Made by a program: the position numbers and the translations under genes
Origin: Hyphomicrobiales bacterium
GTDB taxonomy: Bacteria > Pseudomonadota > Alphaproteobacteria > Rhizobiales > Beijerinckiaceae
Direction of reading: 5' to 3'
Length of the DNA: 64,000 nucleotides
NCBI GenBank assembly: GCA_900470775.1
Contig: UCBZ01000040.1
Coordinates: forward strand, 124,295-188,294
The notes under the pieces: generated by a model
Seen by the model: only the letters and a program-made list of their open reading frames with translations
Told to the model about the DNA's origin: nothing
The model's database searches: none
Part shown: in pieces, positions 1 through 8,200 of the stretch
Layout: every line of letters starts with the position of its first letter
How positions within the stretch are numbered: the stretch's first letter is position 1

Positions 1-1184
1 TGCTGGTAGGACAACTTCGCGGCCGAGCGCATCAGGATGCGGTGGAAAGAGTGGCTCTTCTTCGAGCCGTCCGCCTTGAGCACGAGCCTGACCGCCAGTG
101 CCGGCCGGTCTTCGCCCTCGCGCAGCGAGCATAGATCGTTGGAGATGCGCTCGGGCAGCATCGGCACGACGCGATCGGGAAAGTAGACCGAGTTGCCGCG
201 CTCGAGCGCCTCCCTGTCCAGCGATGACCCCGGCAGGACATAGGCTGCGACATCGGCGATCGCGACCGTGACGACATGGCCGCCGGGATTGTCGGGATCG
301 TCGTCGGGCGCGGCATGGACCGCGTCGTCATGATCCTTGGCGTCGGCCGGGTCGATCGTGATCAGGGCTAAGTCGCGCCAGTCCTCGCGTCCCGCCGTGC
401 CGGCCGGCTTGACGGCATCCGCCTCGGCGATCGTCGCCGGCTGGAAGACGTTCGGGATGCCATGAGCATGGATCGCGATCAGGCTGACGGCGCGCTCCGA
501 TTTCAGCGAGCCCAGCCGCTCGCGCACCTGCGCCTCAGGTGGGCCAAAGCGGCTCTCGCTGCGCAGTGCGACAGAGACGAGATCGCCATCCTCGGCACCG
601 CCGGTCTGGCCCTTGGGGATCAGCGCTTCGCGCCCTTGCGCTTTCTTGTCGATCGGGATCAGCCGGCCCGAGCCGTCGGGGAGGGCGCGGAAGATGCCGA
701 GCACCTGGGCCTTGCCCTTGCCCATCACCTTCAGCACGCGGCCGGAATAGGAATAGCCGTCGACGCCTTTGAGGCGTGTCAGCTTGAGCAGGACCTGGTC
801 GCCGATACCCGGCGCCGGGGCGGCATGGCGCTTGGCCCGGAATTCGCGCTGGCGCTCGATCAGGATCTTCGGCGGCGTGCCCTGATCGGCCTCGTTCCAC
901 TCCAGCGGCGCGGCGTAAGGGTCGCCGTCGCGGTCCTTGCCCTTGATCTCGCAGAGCAGCACCGGCGGCAGCACGCCGCGCGGATGCACCGGCCGCTCGA
1001 CGCCGTCGCCGCCGGTCTCGCCCTCTTCCTCGAGGTCCTTGAGGAGGCGCTTCAGCCAGATCTTGCCGCCGCCCGACAGACCGAAAGCCTTGGCGATCTC
1101 GCGGCGGCCGACCTCGCGCCCGGCCTGCCGCTCGGATTCGATGAAGTCGAGGATCGCCTCGCGGCTTGGTTCAGGCGCGGACAA
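1..1184 (-). CDS. rnr: Ribonuclease R, N-terminal part (gene runs off the left edge)
   Basis: Processive 3'-to-5' exoribonuclease of the RNB/RNase II family that degrades structured RNA, including rRNA and mRNA decay intermediates. About 394 codons are inside the window. The minus-strand frame reads through an N-terminal winged-helix region (PSREAILDFI, REIAKAFGL), the OB-fold region, HGIPNVFQPATIAEAD, and the RNB active-site acidic cluster (DPADAKDHDDAV, near positions 318-353). The in-frame stop upstream leaves TTG at 1184 as the best start, giving MSAPEPSREAILDF, which begins where related proteins begin. The start overlaps the end of a 17-codon ORF in another frame (1221-1171), so translational coupling is possible. 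The C-terminal S1 domain is outside the window. Confidence 0.92.
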   Translation of the reverse strand, partial: MSAPEPSREAILDFIESERQAGREVGRREIAKAFGLSGGGKIWLKRLLKDLEEEGETGGDGVERPVHPRGVLPPVLLCEIKGKDRDGDPYAAPLEWNEADQGTPPKILIERQREFRAKRHAAPAPGIGDQVLLKLTRLKGVDGYSYSGRVLKVMGKGKAQVLGIFRALPDGSGRLIPIDKKAQGREALIPKGQTGGAEDGDLVSVALRSESRFGPPEAQVRERLGSLKSERAVSLIAIHAHGIPNVFQPATIAEADAVKPAGTAGREDWRDLALITIDPADAKDHDDAVHAAPDDDPDNPGGHVVTVAIADVAAYVLPGSSLDREALERGNSVYFPDRVVPMLPERISNDLCSLREGEDRPALAVRLVLKADGSKKSHSFHRILMRSAAKLSYQ

Positions 1185-1290
1185 CGCTGCGGCTCTCGAT
1201 AATGCTTGGAGTCATGATCATGCTCCTGATGTGGCATGCGCATCGCCGCGATACCAGAAGCTGCGTCGAATGGCTCCCCTGCAGCGTCGG

Positions 1291-1326
1291 AAAAGAAAGA
1301 AGGGCCGCCCTTTCGGACAGCCCTTC
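1291..1326 (-). terminator. Intrinsic terminator between the small leader ORF and rnr
   Basis: Read on the minus strand, 1326-1299 can fold into a 12-pair stem (three of the pairs G-U) capped by a GAAA tetraloop, followed by TTTCTTTT at 1298-1291. It lies after the 25-codon ORF and about 105 bases before the rnr start, so it either ends a separate short transcript or acts as an attenuator of rnr. Confidence 0.8.
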
Positions 1327-1373
1327 CATTGTCGAACCGCAGCCCCGGTAACCGGGCCTGAAGATTCAAAAGC

Positions 1374-1451
1374 TCACGCGGAACAAGACCCCCACTTGGA
1401 AAGAGTCCAGGTCCACCCGCTTTGAACCAGCGGCTGATGACAATGAGACAC
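1374..1451 (-). CDS. 25-codon ORF behind a full-length Shine-Dalgarno; leader peptide or small protein, function unknown
   Basis: GTG start at 1451, TGA at 1374-1376. The deduced peptide begins (M)SHCHQPLVQSGWTWTL and is rich in Ser, Trp (3), Cys (2) and His (2). Directly upstream, GAAAGGAGGTGATCC (1468-1454) is complementary to the entire 3' tail of alphaproteobacterial 16S rRNA, with a 7-base spacer from AGGAGG to GTG. A TTGACA lies about 65 bases upstream, a small CCCGG/CCGGG hairpin follows near 1346-1361, and then the strong terminator at 1291-1326. This resembles a discrete transcription unit of about 200 nt or a leader-peptide attenuator for rnr. I do not recognise the peptide. An overlapping longer frame starting at 1459 runs across the terminator and is less plausible. 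Confidence 0.45.
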   Translation of the reverse strand: MSHCHQPLVQSGWTWTLSKWGSCSA

Positions 1452-1493
1452 TGGATCACCTCCTTTCAGTTGTTACCGACAAGATCAGGCTAG

Positions 1494-1522
1494 GGCGATT
1501 CTCGGCCCCGCGTAAATGTCAA
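1494..1522 (-). promoter_or_regulatory. Candidate sigma-70 promoter for the rnr leader unit
   Basis: A consensus TTGACA -35 box lies on the minus strand at 1522-1517. Seventeen bases downstream is ATCGCC (1499-1494), a poor -10 of the kind common in GC-rich alphaproteobacteria. Transcription from here would begin about 35 bases before the GTG at 1451. Confidence 0.35.
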
Positions 1523-1742
1523 AAAACGCGCTGCCGGCTAGGCTGCAACAGGCGGCGGGAACGCCGGAAACGGTACATTGCGCGGCACTGCTCATTTTAA
1601 CGCCGGTATGACTGCCTATAATTTCATCAAATCTCGGTGCGTCGCATGATTTTTGCGTGTCCCCGGTCTCTCGCCGCAGGAAATGCCGTTAGAATGCGTC
1701 ATCCGGCAGAGACTTGTCGTTCCGTAACGTCTGGTTGTGCCG

Positions 1743-1758
1743 TTGGCACGTCGCTTGC
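1743..1758 (+). promoter_or_regulatory. Sigma-54 (RpoN) promoter for urtABCDE
   Basis: TTGGCACG, four bases, then TTGC: the GG (-24) and GC (-12) dinucleotides are separated by exactly 10 bases, matching the sigma-54 consensus YTGGCACG-N4-TTGC. It lies about 78 bases upstream of the urtA ATG. Sigma-54 dependence fits nitrogen-limitation control of urea uptake through NtrC, though the enhancer site was not located. Confidence 0.75.
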
Positions 1759-1835
1759 GAGCCGCCTGCCTCGGGCCGGGGAGGCCCGCCGCCGCCCACT
1801 CAAGGGCGCGGCAAACCAGGGATGGTTCGGGGGAT

Positions 1836-3122
1836 ATGTCCGTGAACACCACACGTCGCGTTATTTTGGGCGCCGCTCTCGCGGGCGCCACTGTTCTGGG
1901 CTCCTACCTGCCGGCAGCGGCGCAGGAGACCATCAAGGTCGGCATCCTCCACTCGCTCTCGGGCACGATGGCGATTTCCGAGACGACGTTGAAGGACGTC
2001 ATGCTCATGCTCATCGACGAGCAGAATAAGAAGGGCGGCGTGCTCGGCAAGAAGCTCGAGGCCGTCGTGGTCGATCCCGCTTCCAACTGGCCGCTCTTCG
2101 CCGAGAAGGCCCGCGAGCTGATCACCAAGGACAAGGTCTCGGCCGTGTTCGGCTGCTGGACATCGGTCTCGCGCAAGTCGGTCCTGCCGGTCTTCAAGGA
2201 GCTGAACTCGATCCTGTTCTACCCCGTCCAGTACGAGGGCGAGGAGAGCGAGCGCAACGTGTTCTACACCGGCGCAGCCCCGAACCAGCAGGCCATTCCC
2301 GCGGTCGACTATCTCGCCAAGGAGGAGAAGGTCCAGCGCTGGGTCCTCGCCGGCACCGACTACGTCTATCCGCGCACGACCAACAAGGTCCTCGAGGCCT
2401 ATCTGAAGTCCAAGGGCGTCAAGTCCGAGGACATCATGATCAACTACACGCCGTTCGGTCATTCCGACTGGCAGACGATCGTCTCCGACATCAAGAAGTT
2501 CGGCACCGCCGGCAAGAAGACCGCCGTGGTCTCGACCATCAACGGTGACGCCAACGTGCCGTTCTACAAGGAACTCGGCAACCAGGGCGTCAAGGCGACC
2601 GACATCCCGGTCGTGGCGTTCTCGGTCGGCGAGGAAGAGCTCGCCGGCATCGACACCAAGCCGCTGCTCGGCCATCTCGCCGCGTGGAACTACTTCCAGT
2701 CGGTCAAGACGCCCGAGAACGAGGCCTTCATCAAGCAGTGGAAGGCCTACAAGAAGAACGACAAGGCCGTCACCAACGACCCGATGGAGGCCCATGTCAT
2801 CGGCTTCGCCATGTGGGTGAAGGCCGTCGAGAAGGCCAAGAGCTTCGATCCCGACAAGGTCATCGACGCCCTGCCGGGCATCGAGGCGCCGAACCTGACC
2901 GGCGGCATCTCGAAGATGCTTCCGAACCACCACATCACCAAGCCTGTCCTGATCGGCGAGATCAAGGCCGACGGCCAGTTCGACGTGGTCTCCAAGACCG
3001 GTCTCGTCGCCGGCGACGCCTGGTCCAAGGAGCTCGACGGCTCGAAGGACCTGATCGGCGACTGGGTCGAGAAGAAGTGCGGCAACTTCAACGTCAAGAC
3101 CGGCAAGTGCGGCGGCGCGTGA
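1836..3122 (+). CDS. urtA: Urea ABC transporter substrate-binding protein UrtA
   Basis: Periplasmic urea receptor of the UrtABCDE high-affinity transporter, 428 aa, Peripla_BP/LivJ-like fold. The ATG at 1836 is preceded by GGGGGA. The leader contains TTRR (5-8), then a hydrophobic stretch and an AAAQ cleavage region near residue 30, so export by Sec or possibly Tat. The mature part starts ETIKVGILHSLSGTMA, the typical UrtA beginning, and includes FGCWTSVSRKSVLPV and LFYPVQYEGEE. It is the first gene of the operon, behind a sigma-54 promoter. Two stable hairpins follow it, as often seen after binding-protein genes that must be made in excess of the permease. Confidence 0.93.
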   Translation: MSVNTTRRVILGAALAGATVLGSYLPAAAQETIKVGILHSLSGTMAISETTLKDVMLMLIDEQNKKGGVLGKKLEAVVVDPASNWPLFAEKARELITKDKVSAVFGCWTSVSRKSVLPVFKELNSILFYPVQYEGEESERNVFYTGAAPNQQAIPAVDYLAKEEKVQRWVLAGTDYVYPRTTNKVLEAYLKSKGVKSEDIMINYTPFGHSDWQTIVSDIKKFGTAGKKTAVVSTINGDANVPFYKELGNQGVKATDIPVVAFSVGEEELAGIDTKPLLGHLAAWNYFQSVKTPENEAFIKQWKAYKKNDKAVTNDPMEAHVIGFAMWVKAVEKAKSFDPDKVIDALPGIEAPNLTGGISKMLPNHHITKPVLIGEIKADGQFDVVSKTGLVAGDAWSKELDGSKDLIGDWVEKKCGNFNVKTGKCGGA

Positions 3123-3134
3123 GGATTTGAGGGG

Positions 3135-3210
3135 GAGGGACGACACGGGCTCATAACACCCGGCCGTCCCTCGAATTCCGACGACGCCCCCGGCCCTGTG
3201 CCGGGGGCGT
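3135..3210 (+). other. Tandem stable hairpins between urtA and urtB
   Basis: First stem: GAGGGACG (3135-3142) with CGTCCCTC (3165-3172) plus an inner CGGG/CCCG. Second: a perfect 11-pair stem, ACGCCCCCGGC (3184-3194) with GCCGGGGGCGT (3200-3210) and a 5-base loop. No T-tract follows. They probably stabilise the urtA 3' end or give partial read-through, keeping binding protein in excess. The function is inferred. Confidence 0.55.
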
Positions 3211-3261
3211 TCGACACCGCCGATCTACGAAGCCGCCGACCTGCAAACCCGAAACGAGCCC

Positions 3262-4863
3262 ATGCGGATTGTGTCCTGCCTTCTGCGCATGATTGCGCTC
3301 GCGACGCTGCTTGCGCTCCAGCCGGGCGCGGCAGCCGCCCAGAGTGCCGATGAAGCCTTCACCAGGCTCGGTGCCGACAGTTTCTCCGATACCAACCGGG
3401 CGATCGAACTGCTGATCGCGAACGCTCATCCGCAGGCCGCACCGATCATCGAAGCCCTGGCCGCCGGCCGGCTGCTGGCGGGCGGCGGCGCGGTCGTCAT
3501 CAAGACGACAGACGGCAAATTTCTCGACGCCAGGACAGGCGCTGCCCTGCCCGCCGAGTCCCCTGGGCTCGCTCCGGTTCGCCTGAACAACGGTGTCCGC
3601 CGCAACATTCAGGCCGCGCTCGGCGGTCTCGGCCTGCTCAATCCCGACGCTGGCAAGCGCATCGCCGCGGCCGAGGCGGTCTTCAAGTCGCGTGACGTGG
3701 CGCTGCTGCCGGTGCTGGAAGGTGCGATTGCCAAGGAGACCGACGCCAGGGCCAAGGCCGCGTTGCGCCAGGCCCAGGCTGCGATCCTCGTCGCCAAACC
3801 CGACGCCCCGCCCTTCGACCGGATTGCCGCCATCGACGTGCTGCGCGAGCGCGGCGACCAGGATGCGCTCGCCACCCTGCGCTCACTGCCCGCTGACTCC
3901 TCCCCCGCGTTGAAGGAGGCCCAGTCCCGCGCCGTCTCGGCCATCGAGGGCAAGCTCGCCGTCTGGCGCGCCGGCCAGAACCTCTGGTACGGCCTCTCGC
4001 TCGGCTCCGTGCTGCTGCTGGCGGCGATCGGGCTGGCCATCACCTTCGGCGTGATGGGCGTGATCAACATGGCCCATGGCGAGATGGTGATGCTCGGGGC
4101 CTACACCACCTTCATCGTGCAGGAGATCATCCGCACGCGCTTTCCCGGCCTGTTCGACTATTCGCTGCTGATCGCCGTGCCGCTCGCCTTCATGGTGGCC
4201 GGCCTCGTCGGCATCGCCATCGAGCGTGGCGTCATCCGCTTCCTCTATGGCCGGCCGCTGGAGACGCTGCTCGCCACCTGGGGCATCAGCCTGATCCTGC
4301 AGCAGGCGGTGCGCACGGCTTTTGGGCCGACCAACCGCGAAGTCGGTGCGCCGAACTTCATGTCCGGGGCCTTCGAGATCGGCCAGCTCGCCATCACCTG
4401 GAACCGGCTCTGGATCATCGTCTTCGCGGGCCTCGTCTTCGCTGCCCTGCTGGCGATCCTGAAGCTGACGCCGATCGGCCTGCAGATGCGCGCCGTGACC
4501 CAGAACCGCCGCATGGCCTCGGCCATGGGCATCCGCACCGGCCGCGTCGATGCGCTGACCTTTGGGCTCGGCTCCGGTGTTGCGGGGTTGGCCGGCGTCG
4601 CGCTCTCACAGATCGACAATGTCAGCCCCAATCTCGGCCAGAGCTACATCATCGATAGCTTCATGGTCGTGGTCTTCGGCGGCGTCGGCAATCTCTGGGG
4701 CACGCTGATCAGCGCGATGACGCTGGGCGTCGCCAACAAGCTTCTCGAACCCTATGCCGGTGCAGTGCTCGGCAAGATCGCGCTGCTTGTCTTCATCATC
4801 CTCTTCATCCAGAAGCGCCCGCGCGGCCTGTTCGCGCTCAAGGGCAGGGCGGTGGAAGCATGA
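3262..4863 (+). CDS. urtB: Urea ABC transporter permease UrtB
   Basis: Inner-membrane permease, LivH/BPD_transp_2 family, 533 aa. Residues 1-27 are a signal-like segment ending AAAAQ. Residues about 28-240 form a soluble helical region peculiar to UrtB-type permeases. The multi-spanning domain starts near residue 244 and carries the family segment FGVMGVINMAHGEMVMLGAY and the C-terminal VVVFGGVGNLWGT loop that contacts the ATPases. It follows urtA by 139 bases and overlaps urtC by 4 bases (ATGA), implying translational coupling. Confidence 0.93.
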   Translation: MRIVSCLLRMIALATLLALQPGAAAAQSADEAFTRLGADSFSDTNRAIELLIANAHPQAAPIIEALAAGRLLAGGGAVVIKTTDGKFLDARTGAALPAESPGLAPVRLNNGVRRNIQAALGGLGLLNPDAGKRIAAAEAVFKSRDVALLPVLEGAIAKETDARAKAALRQAQAAILVAKPDAPPFDRIAAIDVLRERGDQDALATLRSLPADSSPALKEAQSRAVSAIEGKLAVWRAGQNLWYGLSLGSVLLLAAIGLAITFGVMGVINMAHGEMVMLGAYTTFIVQEIIRTRFPGLFDYSLLIAVPLAFMVAGLVGIAIERGVIRFLYGRPLETLLATWGISLILQQAVRTAFGPTNREVGAPNFMSGAFEIGQLAITWNRLWIIVFAGLVFAALLAILKLTPIGLQMRAVTQNRRMASAMGIRTGRVDALTFGLGSGVAGLAGVALSQIDNVSPNLGQSYIIDSFMVVVFGGVGNLWGTLISAMTLGVANKLLEPYAGAVLGKIALLVFIILFIQKRPRGLFALKGRAVEA

Positions 4864-5999
4864 TCTCGCGCTTCCTCCTGCAGAACATGGACAAGCGGGG
4901 ATATGTCTTCCTCGCCCTCGTCGCCGCCATCGGCATCTTGGTGCCGCTGCTCAACCTCTTGATGCCGGTAGGCTCGCTGTTCCACGTTCCGACCTCGACC
5001 ATGTCGCTCTGGGGCAAATATCTCTGCTACGCCCTGCTGGCGATCTCTCTCGACCTAGTTTGGGGCTATTGCGGCATCCTTTCGCTTGGCCACGGCGCCT
5101 TCTTCGCGCTCGGCGGCTATGCGATGGGCATGTATCTGATGCGCCAGATCGGCTCGCGCGGCACCTATGGCAACCCGGTGCTGCCCGATTTCATGGTCTT
5201 CCTGAACTGGCAGGAGCTGCCCTGGTACTGGTACGGCTTCTCCTCCTTCCCCTTCGCCATGCTGATGGTGCTGCTCGCGCCCGGCCTGCTCGCCTTCGTC
5301 TTCGGCTGGTTCGCCTTCCGCTCGCGCGTCACCGGCGTCTATCTCTCGATCATCACCCAGGCGCTGACCTATGCGCTGCTGCTCGCCTTTTTCCGCAACG
5401 ACATGGGCTTCGGCGGCAATAACGGCCTGACCGATTTCAAGGACATCCTTGGCTTCAACGTCCAGGCGCAGACGACTCGCGCTGCTCTGTTTTCGATGAC
5501 CTGCGTCATGTTGATCGCCGGCTTCCTGATCGCGCGCGGCATCGTCGTGTCGAAGCTCGGCAAGGTGGTGATCGCGATCCGCGACGCGGAGTCGCGCACC
5601 CGCTTCCTCGGCTACCGGGTCGATCGCTTCAAGCTCTTCGTCTTCACCGTCTCGGCCTGTATGGCCGGTGTGGCGGGCGCGCTCTACGTCCCCCAGGTCG
5701 GCATCATCAACCCCAGCGAATTCGCCCCGGCGAACTCGATCGAGACCGTGATCTGGGTCGCCGTCGGCGGACGCGGCACGCTGGTCGGCGCCGCGCTCGG
5801 CGCCGTCGTCGTCAACTATGCCAAGACGGTGTTCACCTCGGGCTTCATGGCGCCGTACTGGCTGTTCGCGCTCGGCGCGCTCTTCGTCTTCGTCACGATC
5901 TTCATGCCCAAGGGCATCATCGGCACGGCGCGCGAACTCTGGGAAAAGCGCCGCAAGCCAGCGCCCACCGTCACTCCCGAACCGGCCCCGGCGGAGTGA
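4860..5999 (+). CDS. urtC: Urea ABC transporter permease UrtC
   Basis: Second inner-membrane permease of the urea transporter (LivM/BPD_transp_2 family), 379 aa, about ten membrane segments. It shows the LivM-like LSLGHGAFFALGGYAMGMY motif and a C-terminal cytoplasmic loop, ETVIWVAVGGRGTLVGAALG, for ATPase contact, then a short Pro/Ala-rich tail. The start overlaps the urtB stop (ATGA) and the stop abuts urtD. Confidence 0.93.
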   Translation: MISRFLLQNMDKRGYVFLALVAAIGILVPLLNLLMPVGSLFHVPTSTMSLWGKYLCYALLAISLDLVWGYCGILSLGHGAFFALGGYAMGMYLMRQIGSRGTYGNPVLPDFMVFLNWQELPWYWYGFSSFPFAMLMVLLAPGLLAFVFGWFAFRSRVTGVYLSIITQALTYALLLAFFRNDMGFGGNNGLTDFKDILGFNVQAQTTRAALFSMTCVMLIAGFLIARGIVVSKLGKVVIAIRDAESRTRFLGYRVDRFKLFVFTVSACMAGVAGALYVPQVGIINPSEFAPANSIETVIWVAVGGRGTLVGAALGAVVVNYAKTVFTSGFMAPYWLFALGALFVFVTIFMPKGIIGTARELWEKRRKPAPTVTPEPAPAE

Positions 6000-6004
6000 C
6001 TGTC

Positions 6005-6765
<761 letters not shown>

Positions 6766-6769
<4 letters not shown>

Positions 6770-7467
6770 GCATGCTGACCGTCGACGCCATCGATCTCCA
6801 CTACGGCGCAGCCCAGGCGCTGCGCCGCGTCTCGGTCACCGCTGAGGCCGGTAAGGTCACCTGCGTGATGGGTCGCAACGGGGTCGGCAAGACTACGCTG
6901 ATGCGCGCCATCGTTGGCCAGCAGGCGATCAGCGCCGGCAGGATCTCCTTCGGTGGGCAAGACATCTCGACCTTGCGCACCGAGGATCGCGCGCGTGCCG
7001 GCATCGGCTTCGTGCCGCAGGGCCGCGAGGTCTTCCCGCTGCTGAGCGTGAAGGAAAACCTCGAGACCGGCTTCGCGCCTTTAGCGCGCAAGGAGCGCTA
7101 CGTTCCCGATGAACTCTTCGACCTTTTCCCCGTGCTCAAGTCCATGCTGGGCCGACGCGGCGGAGACCTCTCGGGTGGCCAGCAGCAGCAACTCGCCATT
7201 GCGCGAGCGCTGGTCACCCGGCCCAAACTGCTGGTGCTGGACGAGCCGACCGAGGGCATCCAGCCCTCGATCATCAAGGATATCGGCCGCGCGATCGATT
7301 ATCTGCGCTCGAAGGGCGACATGGCGATCGTGCTGGTCGAGCAGTATTTCGACTTCGCCCGCGACCTCGCCGACACGATGTTCGTGATGGATCGCGGCGA
7401 GGTCGTGCTGTCGGGCCCGATGAAGGACCTCGACGCTAATCAGGTGCAGCGTCTGATCCAAGTGTAG
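6766..7467 (+). CDS. urtE: Urea ABC transporter ATP-binding protein UrtE
   Basis: Second ATPase (LivF type), 233 aa. Walker A GRNGVGKTT, signature LSGGQQQQLAIARAL, Walker B LLVLDEPTEGIQPS, H-loop VEQYFDFA. The ATG at 6766 overlaps the urtD stop (ATGA). It is the last gene of the operon; a palindromic repeat lies immediately downstream. No urease genes are in the window. Confidence 0.93.
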
Positions 7468-7471
7468 CAGC

Positions 7472-7561
7472 GTCATGCTCGCCCTTGTGGCGACCATCCA
7501 CGTCTCGAACACGGCACTCGACAAGGAAGACGTGGATGGTCGGGACAAGCCCGGCCATGAC
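7472..7561. repeat. Imperfect palindromic intergenic repeat (CCATCCACGTCT type)
   Basis: Two arms of about 34 bases, GTCATG...CCATCCACGTCT and AGACGTGGATGG...CATGAC, are inverted around a 22-base spacer and match at most positions. It sits between the convergent urtE and Lrp-type regulator genes, where a hairpin could end transcription from either side. It looks like a dispersed REP-like element; other palindromes in the window share the GTCAT end but not the core. Confidence 0.7.
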
Positions 7562-7575
7562 GGGGAGGGTATCGC

Positions 7576-8040
7576 TCAAAACGCCAGCGGCGCGTTGTCG
7601 ACGACCTCCTTCATCACGAAGAAGGTCCGCGTCTGCCGCACGCCGGGCAGCGCGATCAGCTTGTCGGCGTGGAGCTTGTTGAAATCCGCCATGTCGCGGA
7701 CCCGGATCTTGAGGATGTAATCGAAATCGCCGGCGACGATGTGGCAATCGAGCACTGCGGGCATGTTCCGGATGGCGGCCTCGAAGTCGCCGAAGCTCTC
7801 GGGCGTCGAGCGGTCGAGCACCACGCCGACGAAGGCGAGCGTGCCCATCTCGACCTTTTGCGGCGAGACCTGGGCCCTGACCGAGGTGACGTAACCCTCG
7901 GCGAACAGGCGCTGGATTCGGCGGTGGCAGGTGGCGGCGCTGGTGTTCACCCGCTTGGCGATCTCGGCATTGCCGAGCCGCCCGTCGGACTGCAGCAGGC
8001 GCAGGATTTTAAGGTCGGTCCGATCGAGATTCGACGTCAT
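7576..8040 (-). CDS. acdR: Lrp/AsnC-family transcriptional regulator, probable AcdR
   Basis: 154 aa. N-terminal winged helix (DLKILRLLQSDGRLGNAEIAKRVNTS) and a C-terminal RAM/AsnC ligand-binding domain (residues about 65-145). Transcribed divergently from acdS with a 160-bp shared upstream region containing two inverted repeats. In rhizobia and Azospirillum an Lrp-type AcdR in this arrangement activates ACC deaminase, so that role is inferred from position. A more general amino-acid-responsive regulator remains possible. Confidence 0.8.
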   Translation of the reverse strand: MTSNLDRTDLKILRLLQSDGRLGNAEIAKRVNTSAATCHRRIQRLFAEGYVTSVRAQVSPQKVEMGTLAFVGVVLDRSTPESFGDFEAAIRNMPAVLDCHIVAGDFDYILKIRVRDMADFNKLHADKLIALPGVRQTRTFFVMKEVVDNAPLAF

Positions 8041-8052
8041 GAAAGGATCTTC

Positions 8053-8109
8053 CAGATTTGATCTGAATTATGCCGTACGAGCCGCAGGATCGAGCATATA
8101 GCGATGCTC
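8053..8109. promoter_or_regulatory. Candidate operator region between acdR and acdS
   Basis: Two perfect inverted repeats: CAGAT-TTG-ATCTG (8053-8065), next to the acdR start, and GAGCAT-N6-ATGCTC (8092-8109), upstream of acdS. Lrp-family proteins bind such short dyads, often in pairs. Binding is not shown by sequence alone. Confidence 0.4.
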
Positions 8110-8200
8110 ATAACGCAGAATAATGCCTTACTTCGGAAGGACGTTCCAGCCTGTTTTCGGTAGGTTTCCGACCATCGCACCCGATGGAGAACCGGTCGCC

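Larger units (their letters stand above)
1452..1835. other. Divergent intergenic region between the rnr leader and urtA
   Basis: No convincing coding sequence on either strand. It holds a candidate minus-strand promoter for the rnr leader unit (TTGACA at 1522-1517) and a sigma-54 promoter for urtA (1743-1758). A segment near 1600-1700 is relatively AT-rich. I could not identify a clear NtrC site (GCAC/GTGC dyad) by eye. Confidence 0.6.

Noticed and set aside
462-1202. 246-codon plus-strand frame opposite rnr
   Set aside because: The minus strand encodes recognisable RNase R motifs; the plus frame is a shadow.
1052-1459. 135-codon frame starting at GTG 1459 on the minus strand
   Set aside because: It uses the Shine-Dalgarno bases as its start, crosses the terminator hairpin and overlaps rnr in another frame. 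The 25-codon ORF fits the ribosome site better.
5996-6004. GTG at 5996 as the urtD start
   Set aside because: The ATG at 6005 has GGCGGAG at an 8-base spacing; the GTG lies inside that ribosome site.
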